Shown: positions 18,196 through 30,038 of the stretch, piece by piece
Numbering within the stretch: the first letter of the stretch is position 1
Layout of the letters: each line of letters begins with the position of its first letter
Program-made: the position numbers and the translations under genes
Notes under the pieces: model-generated
Seen by the model: the letters and a program-made list of their open reading frames with translations, nothing else
Database searches by the model: none
What the model was told of the DNA's origin: nothing
NCBI RefSeq assembly: GCF_963678635.1
Contig: NC_087063.1
Coordinates: forward strand, 1,522,073 to 1,586,072
Reading direction: 5' to 3'
Length of the DNA stretch: 64,000 nt
Origin: Symsagittifera roscoffensis
Taxonomy: Eukaryota; Xenacoelomorpha; Acoela; Convolutidae

Positions 18196-18213
18196 TTTTT
18201 TTTCTTCCCTCAG
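18196..18213 (-). promoter_or_regulatory. Polypurine tract of minus-strand element, unit 1 copy A
   Basis: On the minus strand this reads CTGAGGGAAGAAAAAAAA immediately before the LTR start TGTTAAGC. In LTR retroelements this is the plus-strand priming site. The last ORF of the minus-strand cluster ends 128 bp upstream of it. Confidence 0.65.
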
Positions 18214-18340
18214 ATTTTATCTGAGGTCACACTCAAGCTGAAGCCTGCTAACTATCTTTCAAGACTCACGAAACCCCTGATAGGTTTGAATTAATTCTCA
18301 ACATCAGTTTTCGAGGTACTGGGCAGAGACGCACTCGGCA

Positions 18341-21300
18341 TCATGCTCGCCTTAACAGTTCTTCTTCATCGTCAGGGCTGATCACAATCTCCTCCCAAAT
18401 TTCTAACTGTTTGTACGCACGCATTGACTCCATTTGCTCTTGTAGCCTCTTAAGGCGGTTTGGCAGCTTCTTAACCTTGAACTTCCTGTTCAAACCGAAG
18501 AAACTTTGCAAGCTCAGGCTCACGTTCTTGGGCAAATCTTTCTCTAGTATGGAACCCCTCGTTTTCGTGTTATCTCTAGATAGTCTGCCAGCTCTTTTTT
18601 ATCCAGTGGTTATCCCAATGCGTTGAGTAAGCAGGGGTCTTTTTAAAGTATTTAGTCGAATTGTCTTGCCTCCACCGTGGGAGCTTTCGGCTCTCGAAAC
18701 TTCATCTTATTTTCCTCAGCCCATTGTAGTGCCAGCATTGAACTATTGAACTTACTACAAAGATGGTGACCTTCTGTTGATGAACTGGCAGTGATTCCGG
18801 GTACCAAATAATTTGAGCCGTGCAATGTCATGGATAGTCTCCATGCGTCAGATTAATGCTTCAAATATTATGTTCTCCAGACCCTTCAAGCAAATTTTCT
18901 AAACTACATCATCTTCGCATGAACCGGGTCGGTTCTGTCCACGGCAGAGCATCCATCAAAATCTTTTAACTCATGCTCTGCCTCTCAAAGTCACTGGAAT
19001 TCGTCCTCTCAACACTCAAGATCTTCTCTCCCAAATGTCACTCAAGTCGTCCTCTCGGGATCCAAGCACTGCGCCCCACATTTTCCCGAGCAATCTGTGT
19101 GAGTGATGCGACACCGTTGCCAGACGCACAACTTGAGTTGCTGAAAAAGCTTTGTCAATCAGTACTCTCAGACTGGATACCCGAACCATTGACATGGTAA
19201 ATGCTTCGGGTAATTGCTTCTACAGAATCTCGCCATCACTGACCACTTTATGATATTCGCGTTTGTCGGCAGGCCATATACTTTGCTAACAAGAAATCCC
19301 TTTTATCAGATCAACTTGCTATCCTTTGATGGGCTTCTAGATTATTTGCAACCTTCCCGGTCAGGACTCCACACTCAGGGCCGTAACCAGATGATTTTCA
19401 GGTTCCAGCATCTCCAGTGACTCGGGACTAGACATTCTCGAGAAGAATCCCAGCACTGTTACTAAATTCACGTTCCTGCTTGGGTAGAAAGCTGCTAAAA
19501 TTGCTAATCTCTTTCTCTGCGACATCATCAAAGCTTGAGGCCAAAGCTTTTTTTTAGAAGGACTGAATCCTCACGCAAGATCATCCTTCACAAAAATGCT
19601 CTCCTCCTCCTGTGGTTAAATCAAGACAATTTTCTGGCTGTATCTTCTTTAACTCGTCTTTGGATTCTTCCTGATGAGGCAAAATCAGCTTGTATATTAC
19701 GTTCAGGTCCTCCACATCCTCATCCTTTTCATGTAAAAGTCTGAAATTCTCTGCGGTCCTTTCATTTATGCTTGCTTGGGGATATGGACGCAAGAGGGTC
19801 TCAACAGCTTCCAGGTCACCCCAAGTTGATAAACAAGACGTTTGTTTCTCCACCTAGCCTCAATTCTATTTTGCTCTCCAAAAGTGGCAAGCAGATAATC
19901 TTGGGTTCGTTTTCAAGAAGCAAGCCCACGCTGGGCTTCTTTCTCTCTCTAGTGCATCAATATCGATTATCCTCTCCGTCCAGAACTTCGGCAACTCTGC
20001 GACACCAAAATTCATCTACGCAGTGCCCGCCTCTTTACTCAAGAAACGCTATAAGGTATTCCCATGACTCCGGAGACATACTAAAACTCTCCCCGTTTTT
20101 AATTTTTTGGGGTAATCTACACCCGTCATCATCGCACGTTGCACATCATGGCCACTGCCGAACTTCTTGTTCGAATGACTCCTGATCTCGTCCATCTTCG
20201 CATGGTTCTCCAGAGATTGTCTAAAACTGTCATTCTTCTCGATCGCCGCCTTCTGTTATACATTTAAGATGCTGGTCGAGATCCGACTCTCCAACGCTTT
20301 CTTTTTCTGGTCGCTCTCTGAAAGCAGGCTTGACTCACCTTATTGGGGATCACCGACAAGATCCATCTCGAGAAACACGTGATCTTTCCTTCTCGCTAGG
20401 CTCAATCCGGAGTCATCTTGAGCCATACATTCTGTCATCATCATATAACTATGAAGACCCTTGACGCCCAATTTTAGCTTATCACACGAGCTCAGATCTT
20501 CCAATGAAATTGCAGGCAAGCCCGACTCTCGGTCTTGAAGAACGGATTCGCCTCAAAAGCTTGGCTGACGAACGTGCTCTCATTTCATTTTGGAAGTATT
20601 CCAGCAGTAGTTTTTCCCAGGTCCTCCTCAACTGTCTTCTAGGTTCTAGATTATTCACTACGTTTTTTTTTTGGCGCGGCTCAATTCCTACGCTTCCTTG
20701 ACACGCATCTGTCTAGTAGTCTCAGACAGTTCTCTAGCTCCATGATGATGACCAAAGCGATCCGCCAAGAACGAGCAGTGTTTCTCGTGAGGTTTCTCTT
20801 CATGGATCGCTCGTGATTTGTTGAACAACCTGTTGGTGCTGAATCGAGACCCACTCCGTACTGACGTCAACTTCCCTTGTCAGTCCGCTGGTAGAACCCC
20901 TCTATGGTTTCACCTGTTGTGGCTTGAAATCTTGCTCCGTCACTGGTTCTAAATCTGGCGTGTCTTTCACATCAGCCACTACATCCATTTGCTTCCTAGA
21001 GGTCGAATTGTTTCTGTAAGCTGCTGTCTTTAATTTCGCCAGCACCCTGCTCTCTTATCACTAGCCCACTTAGACCCCCCCCCCATAATCTTAGTAATAA
21101 TAAAACTGTTAGCTATAATAAAATTATCCTTATTAGTTTATTTAATCTTAGGTTTTCACTTTTGCGCTTTCTTTTTAGACTAGAGCTGTCTTTACTGAAT
21201 CTAGGTACGGTGTCTGGTCTTGTCTTCGGAGTCTGGATCATTTTGCTGAGTAGTTCTTCTCTCGCGACCATCTCAAAATTGGCTTTCGTATAAAAATGGG

Positions 21301-22822
21301 CTCTGCAAATTCCAACCCCGTGTGTCCCAAAATTCCTCTTTGAATTCTTCAACATTTATCTTCCTCTCCACCTTCAAATTGAACTCTCGTAGAAACTTAT
21401 ACCACCCATCGTGGTCCAGAGTACCCAGAAATGCTGTCGTGTTTCTTTGGAAAGTATTGCTCTCCTTACCTTCATTGCTCAAGAGTAACCTGTCCATTGC
21501 CGTCAGCTGGCTTCCAAGTTTTAACTCTAGATTTTTTCGGGGAGTTCCTAGAGGCGGCGTTGCAGTGCTGCCCCACTCCTCATCGCTCTCGTCCTGCACA
21601 AGCTCTCTCGTGGTACCTGGGCTAATGTTTTGGCCCTGGCTGTCCCCACGGGAGCTTCAAGGAATGTATAACGCGCCTGCCGCTTCAAGTTTATGTCCAT
21701 CATGTGGTAGCTCCACCTCGTCTGTTCCATAGGGCGCAAAGTTTTTCCTGGTGCTGCACATCGTGTCCGCTTTTAGGCCTATGTGACCCTGCTCTAGTGT
21801 GATTTGGCCATCTTTTCTACACAGGGTCCTTTCTCAAGTCCGAATTTCTTAAGCACCGCCCTGAAATCACTCACGTGGCATCTAGGTGGCATGGATCCCC
21901 TCATGACTCTCGCTTCGTCCGTTCAAGAATTGATCTTTTTCTTGCTCGAGTGAAAATAGGTTGCTGCCGAAATTCCGAATAAGGGCACACCCTTTGCTGC
22001 TGCTCCACCCCTTTTCTTTGCTTAATTTAAAGGCACCAACAAAGGATTCGTCATTCCTAGGGTCACTCTTCCAACAGTTGGGAACTTCGAAGCGCGGTAC
22101 GTAGCACATCTCGATCAAGAATAACGCTCAGTTTTTTCCTCACCAACTCAAAGGTTTCTGTCCAGGCCGGGATCTTAGGTTGTCAAAACACATATAAGTA
22201 AATTGAGGCATGCCCCCGTTTACTTTCAAGAGTTCCCTTCTATTTCCAGGCTCCATTTTTTCTCGAGCTATTTGTCGATTCGGCTTCAAGAGATGTTCAG
22301 CGTACGTCTCGATACTGGGGTGAAGTTGGGTCATCGCCATTGGATCGCCGTATTTCATCAGGCGGTCAAATACCGCCCCATTTCCATGCGTGAGGAGGCT
22401 CAAGTTCAAGTATTCATCAACCCTCACTGTTTCCACATCTCTAGTGAACAGCAAAGCCGGCTAAATGTTAACAAGCTCCTAGAAAACACCAAGTATAGCG
22501 CAAGTAACAAGTTGTTTGACATGCTCAAGATGTCCTGAATAAAAGAGTCGAATATTGTTTTTCTATTGTCCTTGATCGTAGCTTGACTTCTACCAAATCT
22601 ATTGCCACCATTGCGGACAATTGCGTGCAAGTTGCCATCCATCCCTGCAAACAACAAAAGCTCTGGCTCACCTGGCGTTTCTAATTTGATCGCCGCCACC
22701 ATGATCAGCATCTGGTTGAACTCTGCTCCAGGCAGTACATACAGAGGAGTCTCTGGCCATAAAAGCTTCTCCGAAGCTCCACCGAAATCCGAACTCGCGA
22801 TGATCTTGAAACTTGCTGCTCT
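18341..22822 (-). pseudogene. Minus-strand ORF3-position cluster, unit 1 copy A (decayed)
   Basis: A series of minus-strand frames runs towards the LTR. They are 22822-22424 (LLWPETPLYVLPGAEFNQ, LLLFAGMDGNLHAIV), 22454-22140 (FTRDVETVRVDEYLNLSLL), 22118-21882, 21599-21273 (DEEWGSTATPPLGTPRKNLE), 21355-21113, 20870-20688, 19853-19581 and 18535-18341 (ending EEELLRRA and stop). Breaks between the first two frames are single-base shifts shared by all copies, so decay preceded amplification. I do not recognise these segments. Plus-strand ORFs in the same interval look like shadows. Position next to the polypurine tract and 3' LTR argues for an ORF3/env-position gene of an LTR element. Confidence 0.6.
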
Positions 22823-22899
22823 AACCGATCAGAGGCAGCTAGTGTTTTTGTTAAACTGGACGCTTCAAGCCCTTCTCCATTTCTTGCATCCTTCGCCAG

Positions 22900-23164
22900 T
22901 GTGGTGCAGTGTTAGTTATGTTTTTTATGACGTCATACATTTTTTAGTTTGTTAATCTAATTTTGGATATCAAGGTCGCTATTGTTCTGTAAAACAACCG
23001 TTCACTTCTATGCAGCTTGTTTATTCACTTTCTAGTCAACTTATGCAAGATTTAAGTAGACACAATTTGTTTGTCATGACATGATATATTGAAGTTATTG
23101 TTATCTATAGTTACAAGATGAATTAAATCTTGACTAATTTATCTCAATCGCTTAAGTTACCTCA
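22900..23164 (+). mobile_element. E1 gypsy 5' LTR, unit 1 copy A
   Basis: It starts TGTGGTGCAGTGTTAG and ends TTACCTCA, about 265 bp. It matches the E1 3' LTR at 56891-57144 with moderate divergence and is preceded by GCCAG, the target sequence duplicated around the full E1 copy. A TATA-like element in the 3' LTR (TTTATATAGACAC) reads AAGTAGACAC here. Confidence 0.8.
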
Positions 23165-23744
23165 TGGCACAGCCAGCAGTTCCGGTATCAGGCGACCGGA
23201 CTGACTTCTTAGGTTTTCCAGTTTTTTGGCATAAACCAACTGCCGATCCACCCAGTAGTTGGGATTCTGGGATAGGGCAATTCAATCTTGCCATCACTCT
23301 AAGGGCCATCTTACCAATCACGCAGACTCTAATCTTACCATCACGCAAATTAGACCACCTAGGCCGCTGGTGGGCAAGGTTTTCCAGTCGGACATTAATG
23401 AGACGTCAGAATTTTGGAGATCGCATTTTCACAAGAAGTATCAACATGTTTTTTCCCGCATCGGCAGAGCGAAAAGTCATCAGGTTTTCTCTACCTTCAA
23501 AACGACGCTTATTCTCAATCAAGAAAATGGGGGGCGAGTCCCTGTTCATATTCAGGACAAAGTTGGGATTGAAATTCGGAAATTAATTCAAGAAGGCTAC
23601 ATTGTTCAACTTAACAAATATACGAGTAAACATTTTATATCTCTGATTGTGATCACATCAAAGAAATATGATCGGTTAAATGGCAATAGATGCAAAGCCT
23701 ATGAATGATCAAACACATAGGAACCAATATCAGATGCCGTAAAG
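23164..23744 (+). pseudogene. E1 remnant: gag start fused to N-terminal RT, unit 1 copy A
   Basis: An ATG formed at the LTR/primer-site joint starts MAQPAV..., as in E3. About 180 bp later an internal deletion removes the rest of gag and protease. The sequence then continues in another frame with RT N-terminal residues (RPPRPLVGKVFQSDINE, VPVHIQDKVGIEIRKLI, HFISLIVITSKK). It stops at CAATATCAGATGCCG, where the next composite unit begins. It lacks the RT catalytic boxes and is non-functional. Confidence 0.8.
23165..23181 (+). promoter_or_regulatory. E1 primer-binding site candidate, copy A
   Basis: TGGCACAGCCAGCAGTT directly follows the LTR end. The same 17 bases, with one change, follow the LTR of E3 at 58794, and similarity stops right after them. 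Conservation limited to this length fits a tRNA-primer site. The primer tRNA cannot be named from this window. Confidence 0.6.
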
Positions 23745-23944
23745 GTAAAATATCAAATTGTTACATAATTTCTTTTATTCAAATATATATTAATATACCG
23801 CCAAGTTTCTTCTGAGGGTTTGTTATTATTACAATATAATTATCCCAAATTTTTATTTTGAATTTTTGTCATCCTAACTTACCGAAGTTTTTAAAATAAT
23901 CTGATGTTTTAGCCAAAATTTTTGATTTAGAGCTTTAGCTTTAA

Positions 23945-25354
23945 TGTTAGCTCCCTGCTTCAAGCCAACCAGATAGAGAAAACTAACACCTGCAAAAAAT
24001 AAACTTGAGTTAAAACTGACTCAAAAATAACAATTCGATCTGAGGCTACGGGTCTATCATATGCTCTATAAATAAGAAAAATTCGTCGAATGTAGTTTTA
24101 TAATTAATAGCGATGAGTACACACGCAGCGTTCGCAACTTGTACTGGAGGGAGATATTCTGCTTAAGAAAACTAACTGCCCTGGGTTCTTCGGTACAGGA
24201 GCTCAAGTATTACAAAGTTTATTCAGAAAAATCTTAGTGCCAGGGCCGACGGCACCCTGAACTTCAAAAGCTATTGGTTGAAAAATTTTTTTTTTTCAAT
24301 TATAAATAAATATCTCTAATGGTCAGATTTTTGGTCTTTGGCCTCGGCCGCGGCCGTTCCGGGGTTGTAAAAGTCGTTCACTTAAGTGACACATAAATTT
24401 AGGAGAAAAAGGACCTAAAAGTATTAGCTCAAGTGTCAGTGACAGTTTTTTTGTGTGTTTTTGCACAGTAATTTGTCGGAGCCAAATCGGTTCACTGAAG
24501 AGTGAGGACATTAAGATCTTGTCACAGCTTAAAAGCTTCATTCCCCCTCTACTCTGGAAACAATTACCAATCCATGGCTAGGTCTTTAAACACCTAAAAA
24601 TTGCCAACGGTGTTAATAACGGGGTTGAGAACCGAAGTAAATACCATTAGTTTTTTTGGGCAGTGGACCTTTGATCCATTTCAATTGGTTCAAACTAGAA
24701 CTCACTTTATCTCAAACTTACTTTAAAAAACGCGCTCTAGTAACCAAATTCAGAAAAGACATCTAGACACAAACTCTTAAAACTAATCCCAGACACTTCT
24801 AAGTAAAATAACTGTGATACTTCCAGAAATTTTGACAAAGTAAATTGTTTCAGCACAATAAGCTCTGGACCTTTGGGTCATTGAGTGGGCGTCATTTTTA
24901 ATCAAGGTTCTCCTTAATCCAGAAATAACAGTGAAAAATCCACTCTTGATTCTCTTTGTCGGGATCAAAACAGCTCTACCACTTGACACCAAAAACAAGA
25001 CAAAACTTCAGGATATGACCGACGGGCACATACTCTTTGGATTCAAGATCGATGTTCTCATTGCAACTTGACATCACGTTGAAGAGCATCTATTTAAGAT
25101 ATAGGGCCAGTGGTCATTAACAGAAATTTGCTGATGATAAAAACCTTATCTACATCCCCAAAACTCACAGTCAAGTAACATTGTCATTCTAAGCTAAACA
25201 GCAAATGAATCCGGCGTACGACTGCCTTTTTGATCATGTTTTTAGAAGCCTTCTAACACGTCTTTTAAATAGAATCAGTCAGAAAATTGTTATGCAAAAT
25301 TTTGATATCTCAACAGACAAAGCATATTAAATAACAGCAGTTATTTGCTTAACA
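23945..25354 (-). mobile_element. 1.4-kb M-type LTR, unit 2 copy A
   Basis: Same ends as at 16798-18195 (TGTTAGCTCCC ... GCTTAACA), diverged by scattered substitutions and small indels. It is followed on the right by the polypurine tract. Confidence 0.65.
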
Positions 25355-25372
25355 TTGTTTTTCTTCCCTCAG
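25355..25372 (-). promoter_or_regulatory. Polypurine tract, unit 2 copy A
   Basis: The minus strand reads CTGAGGGAAGAAAAACAA just before the LTR start. Confidence 0.6.
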
Positions 25373-25499
25373 ATTTTATCTGAGGTCACACTCAAGCTGA
25401 AGCCTGCTAACTATCTTTCAAGACTCACGAAATCCCTGATAGGTTTGAATTAATTCTCAACATCAGTTTTTTAGGTACTGGGCAGAGACGCACTCGGCA

Positions 25500-27353
25500 T
25501 CATGCTCGCCTTAACAGTTCTTCTTCATCGTCAGGGCTGATCACAATCTCCTCCCAAATTTCTAACTGTTTGTACGCACGCATTGACTCCTTTTGCTCTC
25601 GTAGCCTCTTAAGGCGGTTTGGCAGCTTCTTAACCTTGAACTTCCTATTCAAACCGAAGAAACTTTGCAAGCTCAGGCTCACGTTCTTGGGCAAATCTTT
25701 CTCTAGTATGGAACCCCTCGTTTTCGTGTTATCTCTAGATAGTCTGCCAGCTCTTTTTTATCCAGTGGTTATCCCAATGCGTTGAGTAAGCAGGGGTCTT
25801 TTTAAAGTATTTAGTCGAATTGTCTTGCCTCCACCGTGGGAGCTTTTGGCTCTCGAAACTTCATCCTATTTTCCTCAACCCATTGTAGTGCCAGCATTGA
25901 ACTATTGAACTCACTACAAAGATGGTGACCTTCTGTTGATGAACTGGCAGTACTTCCGGGTGCCAAACAATTTGAGCCGTGCAATGACATGGATAGTCTC
26001 CATGCGTCAGATTAATGCTTCGAATATTATGTTCTCCAGACCCTTCAAGCAAAGTTTATAAACTCCATCATCTTCGCATGAACCGAGTCGGTTCTTGTCC
26101 ACGGCAGAGCATCCTTCGAAATCTTCTAACTCGTGCTCTGCCTCTCAAAGTCACTGGAATTAGTCCTCTCAACACTCAAGAGAGTCTCTCCCAAATTTCA
26201 CTCAATTCGTCCTCTCGGGTTCCAAGCACTGCCCCCCACATTTTCCCGAGCAATCTGTGTGAGTGAGGCGACACCGTTGCCAGACGCACAACTTGAGTTG
26301 CTGAAAAAGCTTTGTCAATCAGTACTCTCAGACTGGATACCCCAACCATTGACATGGTAAATGCTTCGGGTAATTGCTTCTACAGAATCTCGCCATCACT
26401 GACCCCTTTATGATGTTCGCGTTCGTCGGCAGGCTATATACTTTGCTTACAAGAAATTAGGTTTTCACTTTTGCGCTTTCTCTTTAGACTAGAGCTGTCT
26501 TTACTGAATCTAGGTACGGTGTCTGGTCTTGTCTTTGGAATCTGGATCATTTTGCTGAGTAGTTATTCTCTCGCCACCATCTCAAAATTGGCTTTCGTAT
26601 CAAAATGGGCTCTAAAAATTCCACCCCCGTGTGTCCTAAATTTCGTCTTTAAATTTTTCAACATTTATTTTCCTCTCCACCTTCAAATTGAACTCTCGTA
26701 GAAACTTATACCACCCTTCGTGGTCCAGAGTACCCAGAAACGCTGTCTTGTTTCTTTGGAAAGTATTGCTCTCCTTGCCTTCATTGCTCAAGTGTAACGT
26801 GTCCAATGCCGCCAGCTGGCTTTTAAGTTTTAACTCTAAATTCTTTCGGGGAGTTTCTAAAGGTGGCGGTGCAATGCTACCCCACCCCTCATCGCTCACG
26901 TCCTGCACAAGCTCTCTCGTGGTACCTGGGCTAATGGTTTGACTCTGGCTGTCACCACGGGAGCTGCAGTGTCCATCTCTTCTTCGGGTTCACTAAGCGC
27001 TTCTTCCATCTTCTCTCCTTCCGCAGCCTCCGAGCGCTCTCTCGTAAGGGCGTCCTCGAACCTGAATTCCACAGGAAGATTTTTTTGTGTGCAGGGGTGT
27101 CAATAGAGAGAGGCGAGTGCGTGACCGAGTTCAACCACTTATACTCTGTAAGAGGAATGTATAACGCGCCTGCCGCTTCAAGTTTATGTCCATCAAGTGG
27201 TAGCTCCTTCTCTTCTGTTCCATAAGGCGCTAGGTTTTTCCTGGCGCTGCACATCGTGTCCGCTTTCAGGCCTATGTGACCCTGCTCTAGTTTGATTTGG
27301 CCATCTTGTCTACACAGGTTCCTTTCTCAAGTCCAATTTTCTCAAGTACCGCC
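25500..27353 (-). pseudogene. Minus-strand ORF cluster, unit 2 copy A (internally deleted)
   Basis: It keeps the frames 25694-25500 (EEELLRRA end), 26908-26636 (DEGWGSIAPPPLETPRKNLE) and 27254-26952 (HDGHKLEAAGALYIP-type segment, here PLDGHKLEAAGALYIPL, then SIDTPAHKKIFLWN). About 1.9 kb present in unit 1 is missing at the joint near 26457. The cluster is replaced by plus-strand E1 gag at about 27354. Confidence 0.6.
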
Positions 27354-29234
27354 CTCTAAGGGAAGGTTGTGATCCTCGCGAGTTGTTGAAACCACCGGGA
27401 ACAGTTCATGCTGTTCCAGTTCCAGAACCGAAGGTTCTGGGAATCAACGAAGATGCGGCAGCCAAAGCTAATCCTATAACCAGACACGAAGTAGCCGTCC
27501 GTAGAGTGGAAGAGCTGAATGAGGAACGGCGGGCTAAAGGCCCCAGAGTCGCACCGGGTGTCTCCTTCTAAGTCAAAATCTCGTCTCTTCTTCTCTCTGG
27601 GCTCTGAAGGTAGGAAAAGATTTCTTCAGAATTGTCCTCATGCGGATCTTAGTGCGATTTCTTTTCAAATCTTTTAAGATTACTGTGTTCTTCTCTTTTA
27701 AAAAGGAGAAAAATTATATCAAAGAACGTCTGCAATTTTATAACGCAGTGCATGCTGAACGAGAGAGTCTAGAAGCTTTCTATTTGCGTCTCACAGGTCA
27801 AGCAGTTCTGTGTAGCTGGACGATAGATCAAGAAAAGGAAGTTGTGCGAGATATCTTCATTGCGAAAATGCGTTATAAAGATATTCAACGTGAGCTATGT
27901 ATTCGTCCGGGTGCCACTCCAGAAGAAGCTTTAAAGTCGGCATTGTTACAGGAGAAAGGGGCCCAAACTGCCTCTAGTCTACAACAATAACTCGGTTCTC
28001 CGTCAGTATCGGGCAGTCTTTCCCATCAGGGGTCCAATTCAGCACAAAGTGTACGCATCAAGCAGGAACCGTCGTATTCGGAGCAAAGGAAAACTCTATT
28101 TAATCAGATCAATTGGGCTCAATCGAATAGTTGACCGAAAGGAATTTTTAACTCGGAGAAAGCTAAGCTTTGTTATTTCTGTTGTGGTTTTAAGTTTTCC
28201 GCTAACCATAAACAAAGTTGTCCGGCAAGAAACGTTACTTGCAGGAATTGTAGCAAGAAGGGTCATTTTGCTGAAGATTGCAAGTCCAAAAACGTAGCCA
28301 ATGTAGAGGCGGAATCGGTTGAGACTACTGAGGAGAACTGCTGTAATTTCATCACTTCTGATAGCAAATCAGAATTTGCAGTCTTGGCGGCGGAGGATGT
28401 TTCTCGCCCAGAAACATCCTCTACCGAGTCGGTGAGGAAGTTCGAAGTCGGTAAAGAAGTTAGAAGTTATGTTTGCGGCTACGGGGAAATTGCGTTGTAT
28501 TCAATTCACACTTCGTTGTGATAAAACGTTTTTCAAAGCCACGTTGGATACAGGAAGCCCTGCTTCCTTTGTAAATGAGAAAACGACAGACTGTAAATGA
28601 GAGAACGGCGTAGAGTCATTGCCTTCCTCAGTGGTACTCAGTGAAAAAGAATCTCCGATAGTCACAGTAAATGTTTATTATAATAGGAAACGAATTAAGC
28701 TGATGGACACTCTGGTCGTGTACGTTTCGTCTCTGGGCTGGACTGTGAAGTCAGCAAAATTTCTCATTTCGGAGAATCGTACGCCTTGTCTTTGGATCTA
28801 GATCTGCAATCTCAATTGGGGGTCCGGACAACGCAAATTAGACCACCGCTGACCGCTGGTGGGCAAGGTTTTCCAATCGGACATTAATGAGACGTCAGCA
28901 CTTTGGAGATCGCATTTTCACAAGAAGTATCAACTTGTTTGGTCCTGCATCGGCAGAGCAAAAAGTCAACAGGTTTTCTCTAGCTTCAAGTCGCGGCTTA
29001 TTCTCAAGCAAGAAAATGGGGGGCAAGTCCCTGTTCATATTCAGGACAAAGTTGGGATTGAAATTCGGAAATTAATTCAAGAAGGCCACATTCTTCAACT
29101 TAACAAATATACGAGTGAACATTTTATATCTCTGATTGTGATTACATCAAAGAAAGATGGATCGGTTAAATGGCAATAGATGCGAAGCCTATGAATGATC
29201 AAACACATAAAAACCAATATCAGATGCCGTAAAG
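27354..29234 (+). pseudogene. E1 remnant: gag, nucleocapsid, protease and N-terminal RT, unit 2 copy A
   Basis: Gag pieces occur at 27383-27571 and 27640-27990 (EVVRDIFIAKMRYKDIQREL, related to VRDMFTAHINKEKIAEELL in E3). The nucleocapsid around 28150-28300 has two knuckles (CCGFKFSANHKQSC, CRNCSKKGHFAEDC). The protease near 28470-28600 has TLDTGSPASFVNE and then TGA. N-terminal RT lies at 28859-29179. Frames change several times, and the RT ends before its catalytic boxes at the composite-unit joint. Confidence 0.85.
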
Positions 29235-29342
29235 GTAAAATATCAAATTGTTTCATAATTTCTATTATTCAATCAAATTTTAAATATCCCGCCAAATTTC
29301 TTCTGAGAGTTTGTTTCTTTTACAATTTCATTATACCAAATT
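29235..29342. other. Stub of a third composite unit at the duplication breakpoint
   Basis: These 108 bp match the start of unit 3 (45157-45264). They end where the 15.9-kb duplication jumps back to the 842-bp repeat. Confidence 0.9.
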
Positions 29343-30038
29343 TTCGGTTCGCTTGTGACATGAGACTACGACCCGTTACAGCTTAAAGGCTACTACTAAA
29401 ATATCCCCCCACTCTAGAATTAGAAACGTCCCCATACTTAGGTCTCTAGATACCCAAAATACATGAACGCCATTAAAAACCGGGTCGGAACAATCCGTTA
29501 AGTTACTTTTTATTAGACAGTGGAACTTTGATCCATTTCAGATGGATCAACCTAAAACTCGCCTTACCTCAACATAACAATTGTAAAACACACTCTAGAA
29601 ATTTAAATTAGTACTCACATTGTAGCACGCTCAAGAACCAGGAAGTAAATAAGTCGGTGAGCAACTCAAGAATCAATAAAGTAACTAAAATGAGTTTAAT
29701 GTTAGTCAGTTTTAATAACAAGAACAAGTTTTTACTCTAGACTGTAAGTTCTCGTGAACCATTGGGACACTCTAGCTGTCCACCTTTCCACCGAAGGTTC
29801 ACTCTAGTCCAGTTTAGAATAATACTCCAATCACAACAATCCAGTTCGTGGGAATGCGCTCGTCTCTGTTTTAGATGGGACAGCTCTACTCTCGATTATT
29901 ATTGCTACTGAAATTGCGAATAGCAATTTCCCACTGATTTTTCTAGCAACTTTCCCGCGATTGTCACTCGATCGTTCTGACTTCTCTTTTCTGATTTTCA
30001 GTTATCGCGAGAAAATCGTGCATGACAGGTTCCATTCG

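Larger units (their letters stand above)
16595..23744. repeat. Composite repeat unit 1 (7.15 kb), copy A
   Basis: The order of parts is: AT-rich flank, minus-strand 1.4-kb LTR, polypurine tract, minus-strand ORF cluster, plus-strand E1 LTR, and a deleted E1 internal region ending mid-RT. The end (CAATATCAGATGCCG) joins directly to the start of unit 2 (TAAAGGTAAAATATC). The same joint occurs after unit 2, so the parts were amplified together as one unit. Confidence 0.85.
23745..29234. repeat. Composite repeat unit 2 (5.5 kb), copy A
   Basis: Diverged tandem copy of unit 1. Relative to units 1 and 3 it lacks about 1.9 kb of the minus-strand cluster (joint near 26457) and the E1 LTR (joint near 27354). 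However, it keeps E1 gag, nucleocapsid, protease and the N-terminal RT. It ends at the same mid-RT joint. A further 108 bp of a third unit follows before the 15.9-kb duplication breakpoint. Confidence 0.85.
13421..29342. repeat. 15,922-bp tandem duplication, copy A
   Basis: Every base I compared recurs 15,922 bp downstream. Two differences were noticed: A18061 versus G33983, and C28899 versus A44821. The left breakpoint lies in the 842-bp repeat. The right breakpoint lies 108 bp into the third composite unit, where AAATTTTCG jumps to GTTCGCTTGTG. The tetranucleotide TTCG is shared by both partners at the junction (13421-13424, 29343-29346, 45265-45268). Confidence 0.95.

Noticed and set aside
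18411-23000. Many plus-strand ORFs across the minus-strand cluster, and their copies
   Set aside because: They are Ser/Leu/Phe-rich antisense shadows of more protein-like minus-strand frames.
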